A stretch of 64,000 bases of DNA, taken from contig JACOUS010000003.1 in NCBI GenBank assembly GCA_016177735.1, positions 1 to 64,000 of the forward strand, given 5' to 3'. Source of the DNA: Ignavibacteriales bacterium. Lineage in GTDB: Bacteria; Bacteroidota; Ignavibacteria; Ignavibacteriales; Melioribacteraceae. This document shows, one piece after another, positions 23,866 through 31,492 of this stretch (its first letter is position 1; each line of letters begins with the position of its first letter). The translations under genes were made by a program, and so were the position numbers. A model generated the notes under the pieces. The model did no database searches and was not told the DNA's origin. It worked only from the letters and a program-made list of their open reading frames with translations.

Positions 23866-26691
23866 ATGAAGAAAAAACTCAGCAGTTATTTTCTCATTTC
23901 ATTTCTATTATTCTTTCCTTTGTTGATCTATTCGCAAACAATCATCAAAGAAAAAGTAACGGTAAGTCCGAAGAAGTCATCGACAAAAATACCGGATGCA
24001 GTACAAGAAGAATCACAGCTTGAATTTCAAATCGGCGGAGCGCTGCCTTTGACGACGGCAGTCGTAGGACCAACCACAACACAAAGCGGAAGCAGCAGCG
24101 GCGGAGCTAATCCGTATGTTTATCTTTACTTTCCTCCACTCAACGGAAATTATCAGATAACAATCAGCTCCACACTATCAGCCGGACAGACAACAAATGT
24201 AAATTATGTAGTAAGTTATCAGGGGCAAGGAATCAGTTATGGAGAAAGATGGCTCTACAACGGCGGAGAAGAAACGACGGTAGTAACAACAACAATAAAC
24301 GTAACGATCAACAGCTTTCCGGAAGAAACGCCGGTAGATTTTAGTCTGCATCTCGGCAGCGATTACATTTGCAGTAACTACGAGAGCGGCTTGAGTATAG
24401 TTAATTACAATCAGCCGATTACATCGACAACAAATGTGAAATTTAATATTAACAGCGGAGTTCAAGGAGTAGAACTTTACAACAAAAATAGCGGAGAGAT
24501 AATAACAAGCGGAACATCTGTACATATCCTCGATGTACCGAATTTATCGATAAGATTAAGTAGTCCGTATCAAGGTAATGATGTAAACGTAAATGTAACG
24601 GCAGAGATCGGCGGAGTAACAAGAGAAGATTCTGTGACGGTAATCGGTACGGGAAATTATTTCAGATTATATTCGGAAAAAAGAATATGGGATATGCTTG
24701 AAGGAAGCACAATAGAAATGGCGGTAGAGCTGCAAGGCGAAAGCAGCTGCGACGATGTGCGCCTTCAAGATACAACAAAGTATAATCTTCTAATTACACA
24801 AGGAGAGAGCTTCGGACATATCAAACATCCGGTAAGCGGAGAACTTGTAAGTGAAGCAGTAAACCTTCCGCATGAAAACGGGAAACTGAAATTCAAGTTT
24901 GCGGCAGTAGAAGAATTACTTTCATCGGAAGAAATTGTGAAGATAACGGTGACAACAACCAATCCGGCTATTAGTCCTTATGAATTTGTAATAACAATTC
25001 ACAAAGAAGGAATGATAGTAACATTTGTACCGGAAACAATAATGCCTGGAGATACGGCATCGGTAATATTGAAGAAGAAAAACCCGGACGGCACATTGAG
25101 TGATTTCCCTGAAGATCAATACTTTGATGCAGAGATAATCGGCGGCGCAGAGTACGGAACATTGTACGTACCTCAGTGGGGAGATCAATCGGACTACCTT
25201 TTGAATATTCCTCAGGGCTTTAAGTTCATAGCCGAAGAAGTGATAAGCGAACCGAAAGTAGAATCAACAATACTAGTACGAACCACAGCGGGAATAATCT
25301 GGGGCAGAGTAACACCTGGTAAAACGAATAACCAGAACAGCGTACAGAACACAACAGACGACGAGCAGCTTTGGGGCAGCGCAACAATAACGATCGGGGA
25401 AGGAAAAGACACGATGTATGTGAGAGCATATCTTACAGAAGAAAATTTAGTAGTGGGCGATACGGTAGAAGTGATAGTAAAGAAAGTTGACAAAGACGGA
25501 AACGAAACAGATTTTCCATCGAACACATTATTCGAGGTAGGAATAAAAGAAGGTTGTACGGCGGGAAATATTTTAACATCAAGTGGAGAGAAGGGTCAAT
25601 ATTTTACGAACATAAGCAGACCGATAAGATTTGTGGTGAACGATTCTCTTTCGGCGGCAGATACAAGTATTGTTTTGAGAGTGGGTGTGCCGTCGGATGA
25701 AAGTACAATATATTTGCCGTATGAAGCAGCGGCACCGGGTGGAAAAATATTGCCGTTGAAAGGGAAGATGAATTCGGTGACAGAACAAGCATCGGATTAT
25801 TGTGTATTGAATCAGTTTGAATATACCGGGTTTGGATTGGCAAGCGGAAAGATTGAGAATATAAAAATAGAGATTACCTTAACCGGCCCCAAAGAAATTT
25901 GGCCATATCTTCCACCACAGTTGGATGGTAGGAGTCGTGGGGCTGGTAGACCCGGATATAATCCATTTACCGGAATCGATGTTGAAGTTATAAAGGGTGA
26001 ACATTTTGTTTCTGGTGTCGAAGTAAAATTAACGGTTGAAAGAGTAGAAGGAACAGGCGGACACGATCATGTTTTTCCAAAGCTTCCTCTAAGTTTGTCT
26101 GGCAAGCTAAAGGCTAATAATATCAAGGGGAATCCTATAGTTGTCAGCACAAGTATAAATGGCAAGATAAGTGTCGAGGAGATATTATCCTCACAGTTCT
26201 CTGGCAACTACAAGATTAAAGCAGAATTGGTTTCTAAACCTAAAGTACAAAATTCTATTGGTATAGTTGTTAAGGTACCCGGTTTAATTAGCTTCGCAGA
26301 GATTAATCCAGAAGGTAAATGGAGATTGGTTGGGGCGCTTCCAACAAAACATACAGATGTTCATTGGTGCACTCCTGAGATGAGTAAATATATGTTAAAA
26401 GCGATAGATGAATTTTATGAATGGTCAAAGGCCTACCGTGGTAGTGAATCAGGGATTGTACTAGACGTAAATGATATGAGCTTAATCTGGGGAGGTTCGT
26501 ATGAATACAATGCAGATTGGAACGTCTATAAATCACATTCTTTTCATAGAGTAGGAACGAGCGTAGATATAAATAGAACTGGAATGAGCGATGATGAGCT
26601 CAAAAAATTGACCGAAATCATAAACAAAAACTATGGTAAGAGAGATCCCGAGAGACCACAAATTCACTATGGATTTTTAGGAGGTAATTAA
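23866..26691 (+). CDS. Large secreted Ig-like protein with M15-peptidase-like C-terminus
   Basis: The 941-residue protein has a signal peptide (FLLFFPLLIYSQ). The body (about 60-640) is a chain of beta-sandwich repeats; two adjacent units share the pattern VTFVPETIMPGDTASVILKK and MYVRAYLTEENLVVGDTVEV followed by PDG/DKDGN and FP. The last 55 residues contain SFHRVGTSVDIN and PQIHYGF, giving H894, D901 and H934. This is the SxHxxGxAxD plus distal-His zinc pattern of M15 (VanX/VanY/D-Ala-D-Ala peptidase) enzymes, though the usual catalytic glutamate is not obvious. Codon use changes at about 25870 (GTA-rich valine before, GTT after). Confidence 0.75.
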   Translation: MKKKLSSYFLISFLLFFPLLIYSQTIIKEKVTVSPKKSSTKIPDAVQEESQLEFQIGGALPLTTAVVGPTTTQSGSSSGGANPYVYLYFPPLNGNYQITISSTLSAGQTTNVNYVVSYQGQGISYGERWLYNGGEETTVVTTTINVTINSFPEETPVDFSLHLGSDYICSNYESGLSIVNYNQPITSTTNVKFNINSGVQGVELYNKNSGEIITSGTSVHILDVPNLSIRLSSPYQGNDVNVNVTAEIGGVTREDSVTVIGTGNYFRLYSEKRIWDMLEGSTIEMAVELQGESSCDDVRLQDTTKYNLLITQGESFGHIKHPVSGELVSEAVNLPHENGKLKFKFAAVEELLSSEEIVKITVTTTNPAISPYEFVITIHKEGMIVTFVPETIMPGDTASVILKKKNPDGTLSDFPEDQYFDAEIIGGAEYGTLYVPQWGDQSDYLLNIPQGFKFIAEEVISEPKVESTILVRTTAGIIWGRVTPGKTNNQNSVQNTTDDEQLWGSATITIGEGKDTMYVRAYLTEENLVVGDTVEVIVKKVDKDGNETDFPSNTLFEVGIKEGCTAGNILTSSGEKGQYFTNISRPIRFVVNDSLSAADTSIVLRVGVPSDESTIYLPYEAAAPGGKILPLKGKMNSVTEQASDYCVLNQFEYTGFGLASGKIENIKIEITLTGPKEIWPYLPPQLDGRSRGAGRPGYNPFTGIDVEVIKGEHFVSGVEVKLTVERVEGTGGHDHVFPKLPLSLSGKLKANNIKGNPIVVSTSINGKISVEEILSSQFSGNYKIKAELVSKPKVQNSIGIVVKVPGLISFAEINPEGKWRLVGALPTKHTDVHWCTPEMSKYMLKAIDEFYEWSKAYRGSESGIVLDVNDMSLIWGGSYEYNADWNVYKSHSFHRVGTSVDINRTGMSDDELKKLTEIINKNYGKRDPERPQIHYGFLGGN

Positions 26692-26692
26692 A

Positions 26693-28246
26693 ATGAATTA
26701 TAAAATTATTTTTTTGTTTCTGTTCGCTTTTAGTATAATCTATGGGCAAGAGTTCCCTATGATTAAGAAAGCCGAAATAACTTGTAAAGTACTTCATCAA
26801 GAGCCAGGGTTGTTTTTTTATAGATACGCCGTGCTAAATGATAAGTCTAGCAATGGGAAGATTTTTTCGTTTGATATTGATGTTACTTTAGGAACAGAAG
26901 CGTTAATAGATACGACGGGTCTTCAATTTTATAATATTTTTTTAAGGGACCTATTCAGTAAGGGATATAGTTTTTGGGAAAGAAAAGTTATTCCAGTTGG
27001 AATTTCACACGTTCCTAACGGATGGGATGGTTCAATCAATTTAAGTACATTAAGAATAGATTTCAGCGGTTTCCCTGAAATTGAAGCGGGTAATAAAATT
27101 TATGGTTTTGAAATTAATTGTATTGGTTTACCAGCAATAAGAAAAACCACTTTTTCAATAGCTAAAGATATTGTAATAGATCAACTGCCCAGTATTGAGG
27201 ATACAAGCTATGCCATGACTGAAGAACAAATGGATTCGATTTTGTCATCGTTGGATTACAATTCATTCACCGTTGGTCCAAACATTTTTAATGAAAATTT
27301 TGGCTGTATTGAGATTATTGATTCGGTAATAAGTTATACAAATCGCTCATTTGTTTTTGGCTGGATTAACCAAGAAGCAGCCAAAAACAAATATGAGACT
27401 TATTTAACAAATGCGAGAGCTTCACTTCAGCAAGGCGACTCATTACATGCCCGTGTTAATCTCGAAAATATATTAAGAGAAGTTGACATTGATAGTTCCG
27501 GTGCAATAACAAGTGAAGCATATGCACTTCTTAGATATAACACAGAATATTTGTTGGCTTTTTTGCCTGAGGTAACCGAACCGCGAAACGATCTCACGGC
27601 AAAAGCATCTGCAGAAGTAACAACCGTAAACGGTGTACTTCAATATTCATACACAATAACCAACGAAGCAGTAAGCAGTCAATCCGCCGCAAACATATAT
27701 GTGGAAGACACAACAACAAGCACCACATCTGCACCGGTAAATTGGCGGACGGAAAAAGTGCAGAACAAACTCGACCGTTTTTATACGGCAGCAAACCCAA
27801 TAACAGCCGGCACAACACAAAGCGGATATACGGTAACTTCCAATTCATTGCCGGTAATCGGTAAAGTGTATGTTCTGTCGGAAAGATTTGCGGTTGATAC
27901 AACGGATATAAAAACAAACTCGTACGAAGTAACAACAGTTGTTCCGTCGCAGAGACCGGCACAAATAAATGCAAGTGCATTTATTGATTCGATGATAAGT
28001 TACAACAACCGTGCATACGCATTGGGCTGGATGCAGTATTACTGGGTTAGAGATAACAATTATTATCAATTGAACAATGCCAAAACAATGATAAACATGA
28101 ACGTACCGGCAAGTGCAGTAGTAATATTAACGGCATTCGAAGGATGGCTGGATACATGTATGAGCCAATCGTACTTTAACAAAGAGACGTACGGCTTGTT
28201 GAAGTACAACAGTATCTATTTAAGAGAAAAATTAAGCGGGCAATAA
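26693..28246 (+). CDS. Secreted protein built of two repeated modules
   Basis: The 517-residue protein starts one base after the preceding stop and has a signal peptide (IIFLFLFAFSIIYGQ). It consists of the same beta-plus-helical module twice. The helical halves align clearly: IIDSVISYTNRSFVFGW to YALLRYNTEYLLAFL (about 208-290) and FIDSMISYNNRAYALGW to YGLLKYNSIYLREKL (about 429-512). The first copy is AT-rich and GTT-type in codon use, and the second resembles the first half of the upstream gene. No known domain was recognised. A secreted partner of the neighbouring proteins is inferred. Confidence 0.75.
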   Translation: MNYKIIFLFLFAFSIIYGQEFPMIKKAEITCKVLHQEPGLFFYRYAVLNDKSSNGKIFSFDIDVTLGTEALIDTTGLQFYNIFLRDLFSKGYSFWERKVIPVGISHVPNGWDGSINLSTLRIDFSGFPEIEAGNKIYGFEINCIGLPAIRKTTFSIAKDIVIDQLPSIEDTSYAMTEEQMDSILSSLDYNSFTVGPNIFNENFGCIEIIDSVISYTNRSFVFGWINQEAAKNKYETYLTNARASLQQGDSLHARVNLENILREVDIDSSGAITSEAYALLRYNTEYLLAFLPEVTEPRNDLTAKASAEVTTVNGVLQYSYTITNEAVSSQSAANIYVEDTTTSTTSAPVNWRTEKVQNKLDRFYTAANPITAGTTQSGYTVTSNSLPVIGKVYVLSERFAVDTTDIKTNSYEVTTVVPSQRPAQINASAFIDSMISYNNRAYALGWMQYYWVRDNNYYQLNNAKTMINMNVPASAVVILTAFEGWLDTCMSQSYFNKETYGLLKYNSIYLREKLSGQ

Positions 28247-28247
28247 A

Positions 28248-28874
28248 ATGAAAACAATATTAATTATAGCGCTAAGTGCAAGTATTGCATTTGCACAAAC
28301 TGTATATAAAGTAACACCGGGCAGCAAAGGGAACCAGATAATATTAACGGTAGAGAATGAATCAAAAGAAAAAGAGTTGACAAAAGTAAAAGTGAAATTG
28401 ATAAATCAACGTTCGTCTTTCAACTTTCGCACGGCAGAAGAAGAAATAGAAAAGATAGAAAGAGGAAAATCAGAAGAAGCACAATTTACTTTCGATGCGG
28501 AAATCATAGACGAATTAAGCAGAACAGATACATTGAGATTTATGATAACCGGCAGCGAAGGGACGAAACAACAGAAAGAAATATTGATCGGTTATGAATT
28601 GCCAACGGAATATGTACTCGAGCAAAATTACCCGAACCCGTTCAATCCGGAGACGACGATAAAATATATATTGCCGGAAGCATCGAATGTAACATTAAAA
28701 GTATACGACATACTCGGCAAAGAAGTCGCAGCATTAGTAAATGAAAACAAGCCGGCGGGAATTCATTACTCTTCACTCTCCGCACGACACTCAACACTCG
28801 CCAGCGGCGTATATTTTTACCGTTTAACAGCCGGTTCGTATCAATCAATAAAAAAGATGCTGCTTTTGAAATAA
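28248..28874 (+). CDS. Secreted protein with C-terminal sorting (T9SS type A-like) domain
   Basis: The 208-residue protein has a short signal peptide (TILIIALSASIAFAQ), a beta domain of about 100 residues (GSKGNQIILTVENESKEKEL), then a terminal domain of about 85 residues beginning VLEQNYPNPFNPETTIKY and ending FYRLTAGSYQSIKKMLLLK. That ending is the C-terminal secretion signal common in Ignavibacteria and related groups, read by the type IX system and then removed. It starts one base after the previous stop, so three genes form one operon. Between GIH and LASGVYF the usual strand is replaced by YSSLSARHST (see findings). Confidence 0.85.
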   Translation: MKTILIIALSASIAFAQTVYKVTPGSKGNQIILTVENESKEKELTKVKVKLINQRSSFNFRTAEEEIEKIERGKSEEAQFTFDAEIIDELSRTDTLRFMITGSEGTKQQKEILIGYELPTEYVLEQNYPNPFNPETTIKYILPEASNVTLKVYDILGKEVAALVNENKPAGIHYSSLSARHSTLASGVYFYRLTAGSYQSIKKMLLLK

Positions 28875-28894
28875 TTTTTGTAGCGTTTTTACTT

Positions 28895-28919
28895 AGAGAC
28901 GACCGAACCGGTCGTCTCT
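28895..28919. repeat. GAGACG-family palindrome in a convergent gap
   Basis: AGAGACGACCG (28895-28905) and CGGTCGTCTCT (28909-28919) form an 11-bp perfect stem with a 3-nt loop, 20 bp after the stop of the sorting-domain gene and 17 bp before the opposing SpoU gene's end. Confidence 0.6.
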
Positions 28920-28935
28920 GCAGTTATGCAAATAT

Positions 28936-29472
28936 TTACTCTGCATCAAAAATTCTTCGCAGATCGAAAACGGCAATGCCGTACGCCACGGCAACGTTTA
29001 ACGATTGTTTGATTCCGTATTGCGGAATCTCAATTGAACAGTCGCAGAGATCGAGCAAATCTTGAGATACGCCTGTAATTTCGTTGCCCACAATTAAGCA
29101 AAGGGGAAAATCAATTTTTGCCAACTCGTAATATTTTTTGCTCAGCTCGGTCAATTCGAGCGCGCAAATTTTTACACCTTTTTGTTTCAACGAAGCGATT
29201 ACTTCTTTTGCATCTTTAACATATTCCCACGCCACGCTCTCTTGTGAACCGAGAGCTGTTTTCAAAACTTCTTTTTTGGGTGGATGCGGCGTGTAACCGC
29301 ACAAGTAAAGTTTTTCAATCATTGCACCGTCGGAAGTTCTGAATATCGAACCGACATTATAACTGCTACGGATGCTGTCCAACATAACATAAAGCGGAAG
29401 CTTTTTTACGAGATGAAGCGAATCAAGCGTACTTCTGTTTTTTGAGATTTCTTCGTGTGTTAATTTTTTCAT
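28936..29472 (-). CDS. SpoU (TrmH) family RNA 2'-O-methyltransferase
   Basis: The 178-residue protein is a bare SPOUT knot domain. All three SpoU motifs are visible: motif 1 SIRSSYNVGSIFRTSDG with the catalytic arginine, motif 2 FPLCLIVGNEITGVS and motif 3 IEIPQYGIKQSLNVAVAYGI with the catalytic asparagine. These enzymes transfer methyl from SAM to ribose 2'-OH in tRNA or rRNA. The absence of an N-terminal substrate-binding domain fits the TrmL/TrmH-like small forms. The exact target cannot be told. It is probably the last gene of a run with the SMR gene 9 bp upstream. Confidence 0.9.
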   Translation of the reverse strand: MKKLTHEEISKNRSTLDSLHLVKKLPLYVMLDSIRSSYNVGSIFRTSDGAMIEKLYLCGYTPHPPKKEVLKTALGSQESVAWEYVKDAKEVIASLKQKGVKICALELTELSKKYYELAKIDFPLCLIVGNEITGVSQDLLDLCDCSIEIPQYGIKQSLNVAVAYGIAVFDLRRIFDAE

Positions 29473-29481
29473 GAGGAGAAT

Positions 29482-29808
29482 TTAGGAATTGGTTTGATGT
29501 GATAATCTAAGTCCGGCAACACCGGCTATAATTAGAAAGACAAAAAAGATTCTTAAAAAATCTTTTGGTTCATTTAAGAATAACATGCCGTAGATTACAG
29601 TGCCGGCTGCACCGATGCCAGTCCATATTGCATAAGCTGTCCCTATTGGTAAATTTTTGCTTCCCATCGAAAGAAAAACGAAACTCAATAGCATTGTTGT
29701 TACACTAAAAATAGTAGGTGTAATTCGTGTAAATCCTTCGCTGTATTTTAATCCTACTGCCCAGCAGATTTCAAAAAGTGATGCGATGAAAATGTAGAAC
29801 CACGACAT
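29482..29808 (-). CDS. sugE: SMR family exporter, Gdx/SugE type
   Basis: The 108-residue protein has four TM helices. Helix 1 carries the essential glutamate (FIASLFEICWAVGLKYSEGF), and the Gdx signature is clear in LPIGTAYAIWTGIGAAGTVI and LNEPKDFLRIFFVFLIIAGV. The W/E/G pattern groups it with guanidinium exporters (Gdx, formerly SugE) rather than EmrE. It acts in the inner membrane as a proton-coupled dual-topology dimer. Its start codon overlaps the stop of the GerMN lipoprotein gene by one base. No guanidine riboswitch was recognised upstream. Confidence 0.9.
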   Translation of the reverse strand: MSWFYIFIASLFEICWAVGLKYSEGFTRITPTIFSVTTMLLSFVFLSMGSKNLPIGTAYAIWTGIGAAGTVIYGMLFLNEPKDFLRIFFVFLIIAGVAGLRLSHQTNS

Positions 29809-30317
29809 CAGAATGATTCCTTTGCAATTGATAAATAATTTTCGAGAGTTTGATTGTTGATAAAAAAGTTTACCTTTTTTAGATCGGTAAATTGTTTTGC
29901 CGTTTCATATAGTTGTTCTTGAATTCTCGATATATCGCAGACAGTGGAAATATCAAAATCGCCGGTGAGATAAACATCTGCAATGCCGGCGGCAATTGTT
30001 ACCTGAACGAGCATCAACTGCGGTCCTTTCACAAAATTTCGGAGTTCTTCAACTTCGGCAGGCTTCTCCATTATAAGCTGATTAATTGCTGTTTCAATCG
30101 GCGAGCGTTCCACAATAATTTTTCTTTCGATACCTATAAGTTTATCATTGCAGCCAATAACTTTGCCGTTTAATTTACTTCCTTGTAGAGCAGTAAGATA
30201 TATTTGAACGGATTGTTCTTTTGGTTCTTCTTTTAGTTCTTCAGATTTGCCGCAGTTTACCAGTAAAAGGAAAGAGGAGAGAAAAAACAGAAACAGAGAA
30301 AATTTTTGTTTCACCAT
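29808..30317 (-). CDS. GerMN-domain lipoprotein
   Basis: The 169-residue protein has a leader ending FLLLVNC with the lipidation cysteine. It then has one GerMN domain: SVQIYLTALQG, the SPIETAINQLIMEKPAE region, IAAGIADVYLTGDFDI and a closing TDLKKVNFFINNQTLENYL. The family (PF10646) occurs in GerM-like spore proteins but is also widespread as an envelope ligand-binding or peptidoglycan-associated module in non-sporulating bacteria, which must be the case here. It is coupled to sugE by a one-base overlap. Confidence 0.8.
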   Translation of the reverse strand: MVKQKFSLFLFFLSSFLLLVNCGKSEELKEEPKEQSVQIYLTALQGSKLNGKVIGCNDKLIGIERKIIVERSPIETAINQLIMEKPAEVEELRNFVKGPQLMLVQVTIAAGIADVYLTGDFDISTVCDISRIQEQLYETAKQFTDLKKVNFFINNQTLENYLSIAKESF

Positions 30318-30430
30318 TTTGTGTATGCTCCATTCCGTTTGTTAAAGGCTGGTAGAAAGATAATAAAAATTGGTTATTAGTGTGATATGAAGAACGACTC
30401 GGTTACAAAGAAGTCTGAATGGTGATGAAT

Positions 30431-30500
30431 TTTGTGTCTTCATGGCAAAGAGTTTACCGCTTTGATAAACAAAAACATTTAATTGTCACGAAGACACAAA
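30431..30500. repeat. Inverted repeat containing the GAAGACACAAAGGCACGAAG word
   Basis: TTTGTGTCTTC (30431-30441) pairs perfectly with GAAGACACAAA (30490-30500). The word CACGAAGACACAAAGGCACG is widely dispersed in environmental Bacteroidota genomes. Here it lies just downstream of the DUF4249 gene's stop and may end that transcript. Confidence 0.5.
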
Positions 30501-30514
30501 GGCACGAAGGAAAA

Positions 30515-31420
30515 TTATTTTGTTACTTTGAAATAAACAGTATCGGCAATCATCGAACCGAATATACCGATGCCATCTCCTTGAATATTAATCCGCGGTT
30601 CGTGAAAGTTGCCGTCGAACTCTTGCACATTTTTGTATGTCTGTGCGAAGAGTCTGTAGTTTTCATCGGCGGCATAAATTATCATTCTATATCTGCCGAA
30701 AAACCAAACGTCAAGCCATTCAACGTTGTAATCAATTTTTGAGGAATATGAATTTACATTTTGCAGCCACTTGAATTGATATTTGTATATATCGAAATCA
30801 TCTTCGAGATCTTTTCTATCAATTTCCATGTAAGGATTATCATAAATAAAATTATCGAACGAAGCATCGAGCGCAACAATCGAGATAGCATAATATTCAG
30901 TCTCCGGTGACGGTGTAAAAGGTGATTTGAACTGCTTAACAATACCGCCGTTGTCGGTTTCTCTGTACTTCATTGAATCGAGAAAGGACTCGTCCTTTAA
31001 TATTTTAAAACCGGTTTTAGGAACTGTTGTAACGGAACTTGCTGTAAGATTCTGTCCATCGATAGCAGCTTTTACGGTAAGCTTATAAGATTTATTGTAA
31101 TCAATTTGCAGATCGCTTCCGTTATATTCGAACGAATATTTTCCCGGATTGAAAACGAGCGTGTATTCTTTGGAATCTTGCAAGTCGGTTAGTTTTACAT
31201 CAGCATTATAAAGGACAACATCTGCCGGGTCCGGTTGTGTATTGAGCGGGATATTTCTCGTGATTCTGATATTCTCAACTTTTTTGCCGGGATAGAGATA
31301 GCCTTCAATTACAATTTTGGGCGAGTATGTATTCTGCCCGATTTCAACCGTGCTTTCTCCGCATGCATAAAAAACCAAAACTATTAAGAGTACCGCGAGA
31401 AATTTTATTTTTATTTTCAT
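30515..31420 (-). CDS. DUF4249 lipoprotein, partner of the TonB-dependent receptor
   Basis: ATG 31420 is chosen because AGAGGATC precedes it and it starts a lipoprotein leader (KFLAVLLIVLVFYAC); an upstream in-frame start at 31486 gives no leader. The 301-residue product matches DUF4249: an N-terminal strand PKIVIEGYLYPGKKVENIRI, the repeat NADVKLTDLQDSKEYTLVF, and later segments TEYYAISIVALDAS. DUF4249 lipoproteins are nearly always encoded next to a CarboxypepD_reg/TonB receptor, as here (72 bp upstream), and are thought to sit on the outer membrane as the receptor's substrate-binding partner. The substrate is unknown. Confidence 0.85.
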   Translation of the reverse strand: MKIKIKFLAVLLIVLVFYACGESTVEIGQNTYSPKIVIEGYLYPGKKVENIRITRNIPLNTQPDPADVVLYNADVKLTDLQDSKEYTLVFNPGKYSFEYNGSDLQIDYNKSYKLTVKAAIDGQNLTASSVTTVPKTGFKILKDESFLDSMKYRETDNGGIVKQFKSPFTPSPETEYYAISIVALDASFDNFIYDNPYMEIDRKDLEDDFDIYKYQFKWLQNVNSYSSKIDYNVEWLDVWFFGRYRMIIYAADENYRLFAQTYKNVQEFDGNFHEPRINIQGDGIGIFGSMIADTVYFKVTK

Positions 31421-31492
31421 TTTATGATCCTCTAAAACTTTTTTTGCTGAGTAAAATTTTTGTATGAATATTTTTTTGTACAACACTTTGCA

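Noticed and set aside
23799-24023. ORF crossing the G9 tract that could be an N-terminal extension of the 941-aa protein
   Set aside because: It is in a different frame, and with one G lost the upstream ATG runs into a TAA directly after the tract; the signal peptide at 23866 is clear.
27594-27980. 128-codon minus-strand ORF rich in Leu and Cys
   Set aside because: It is antisense shadow of the second module of the 517-aa secreted protein; composition is that of reversed codons.
29700-30317. Guanidine riboswitch upstream of the SMR gene
   Set aside because: The SMR start overlaps the preceding coding sequence and no guanidine-I/II/III-like ACGR or GGGACGAC motif is visible.
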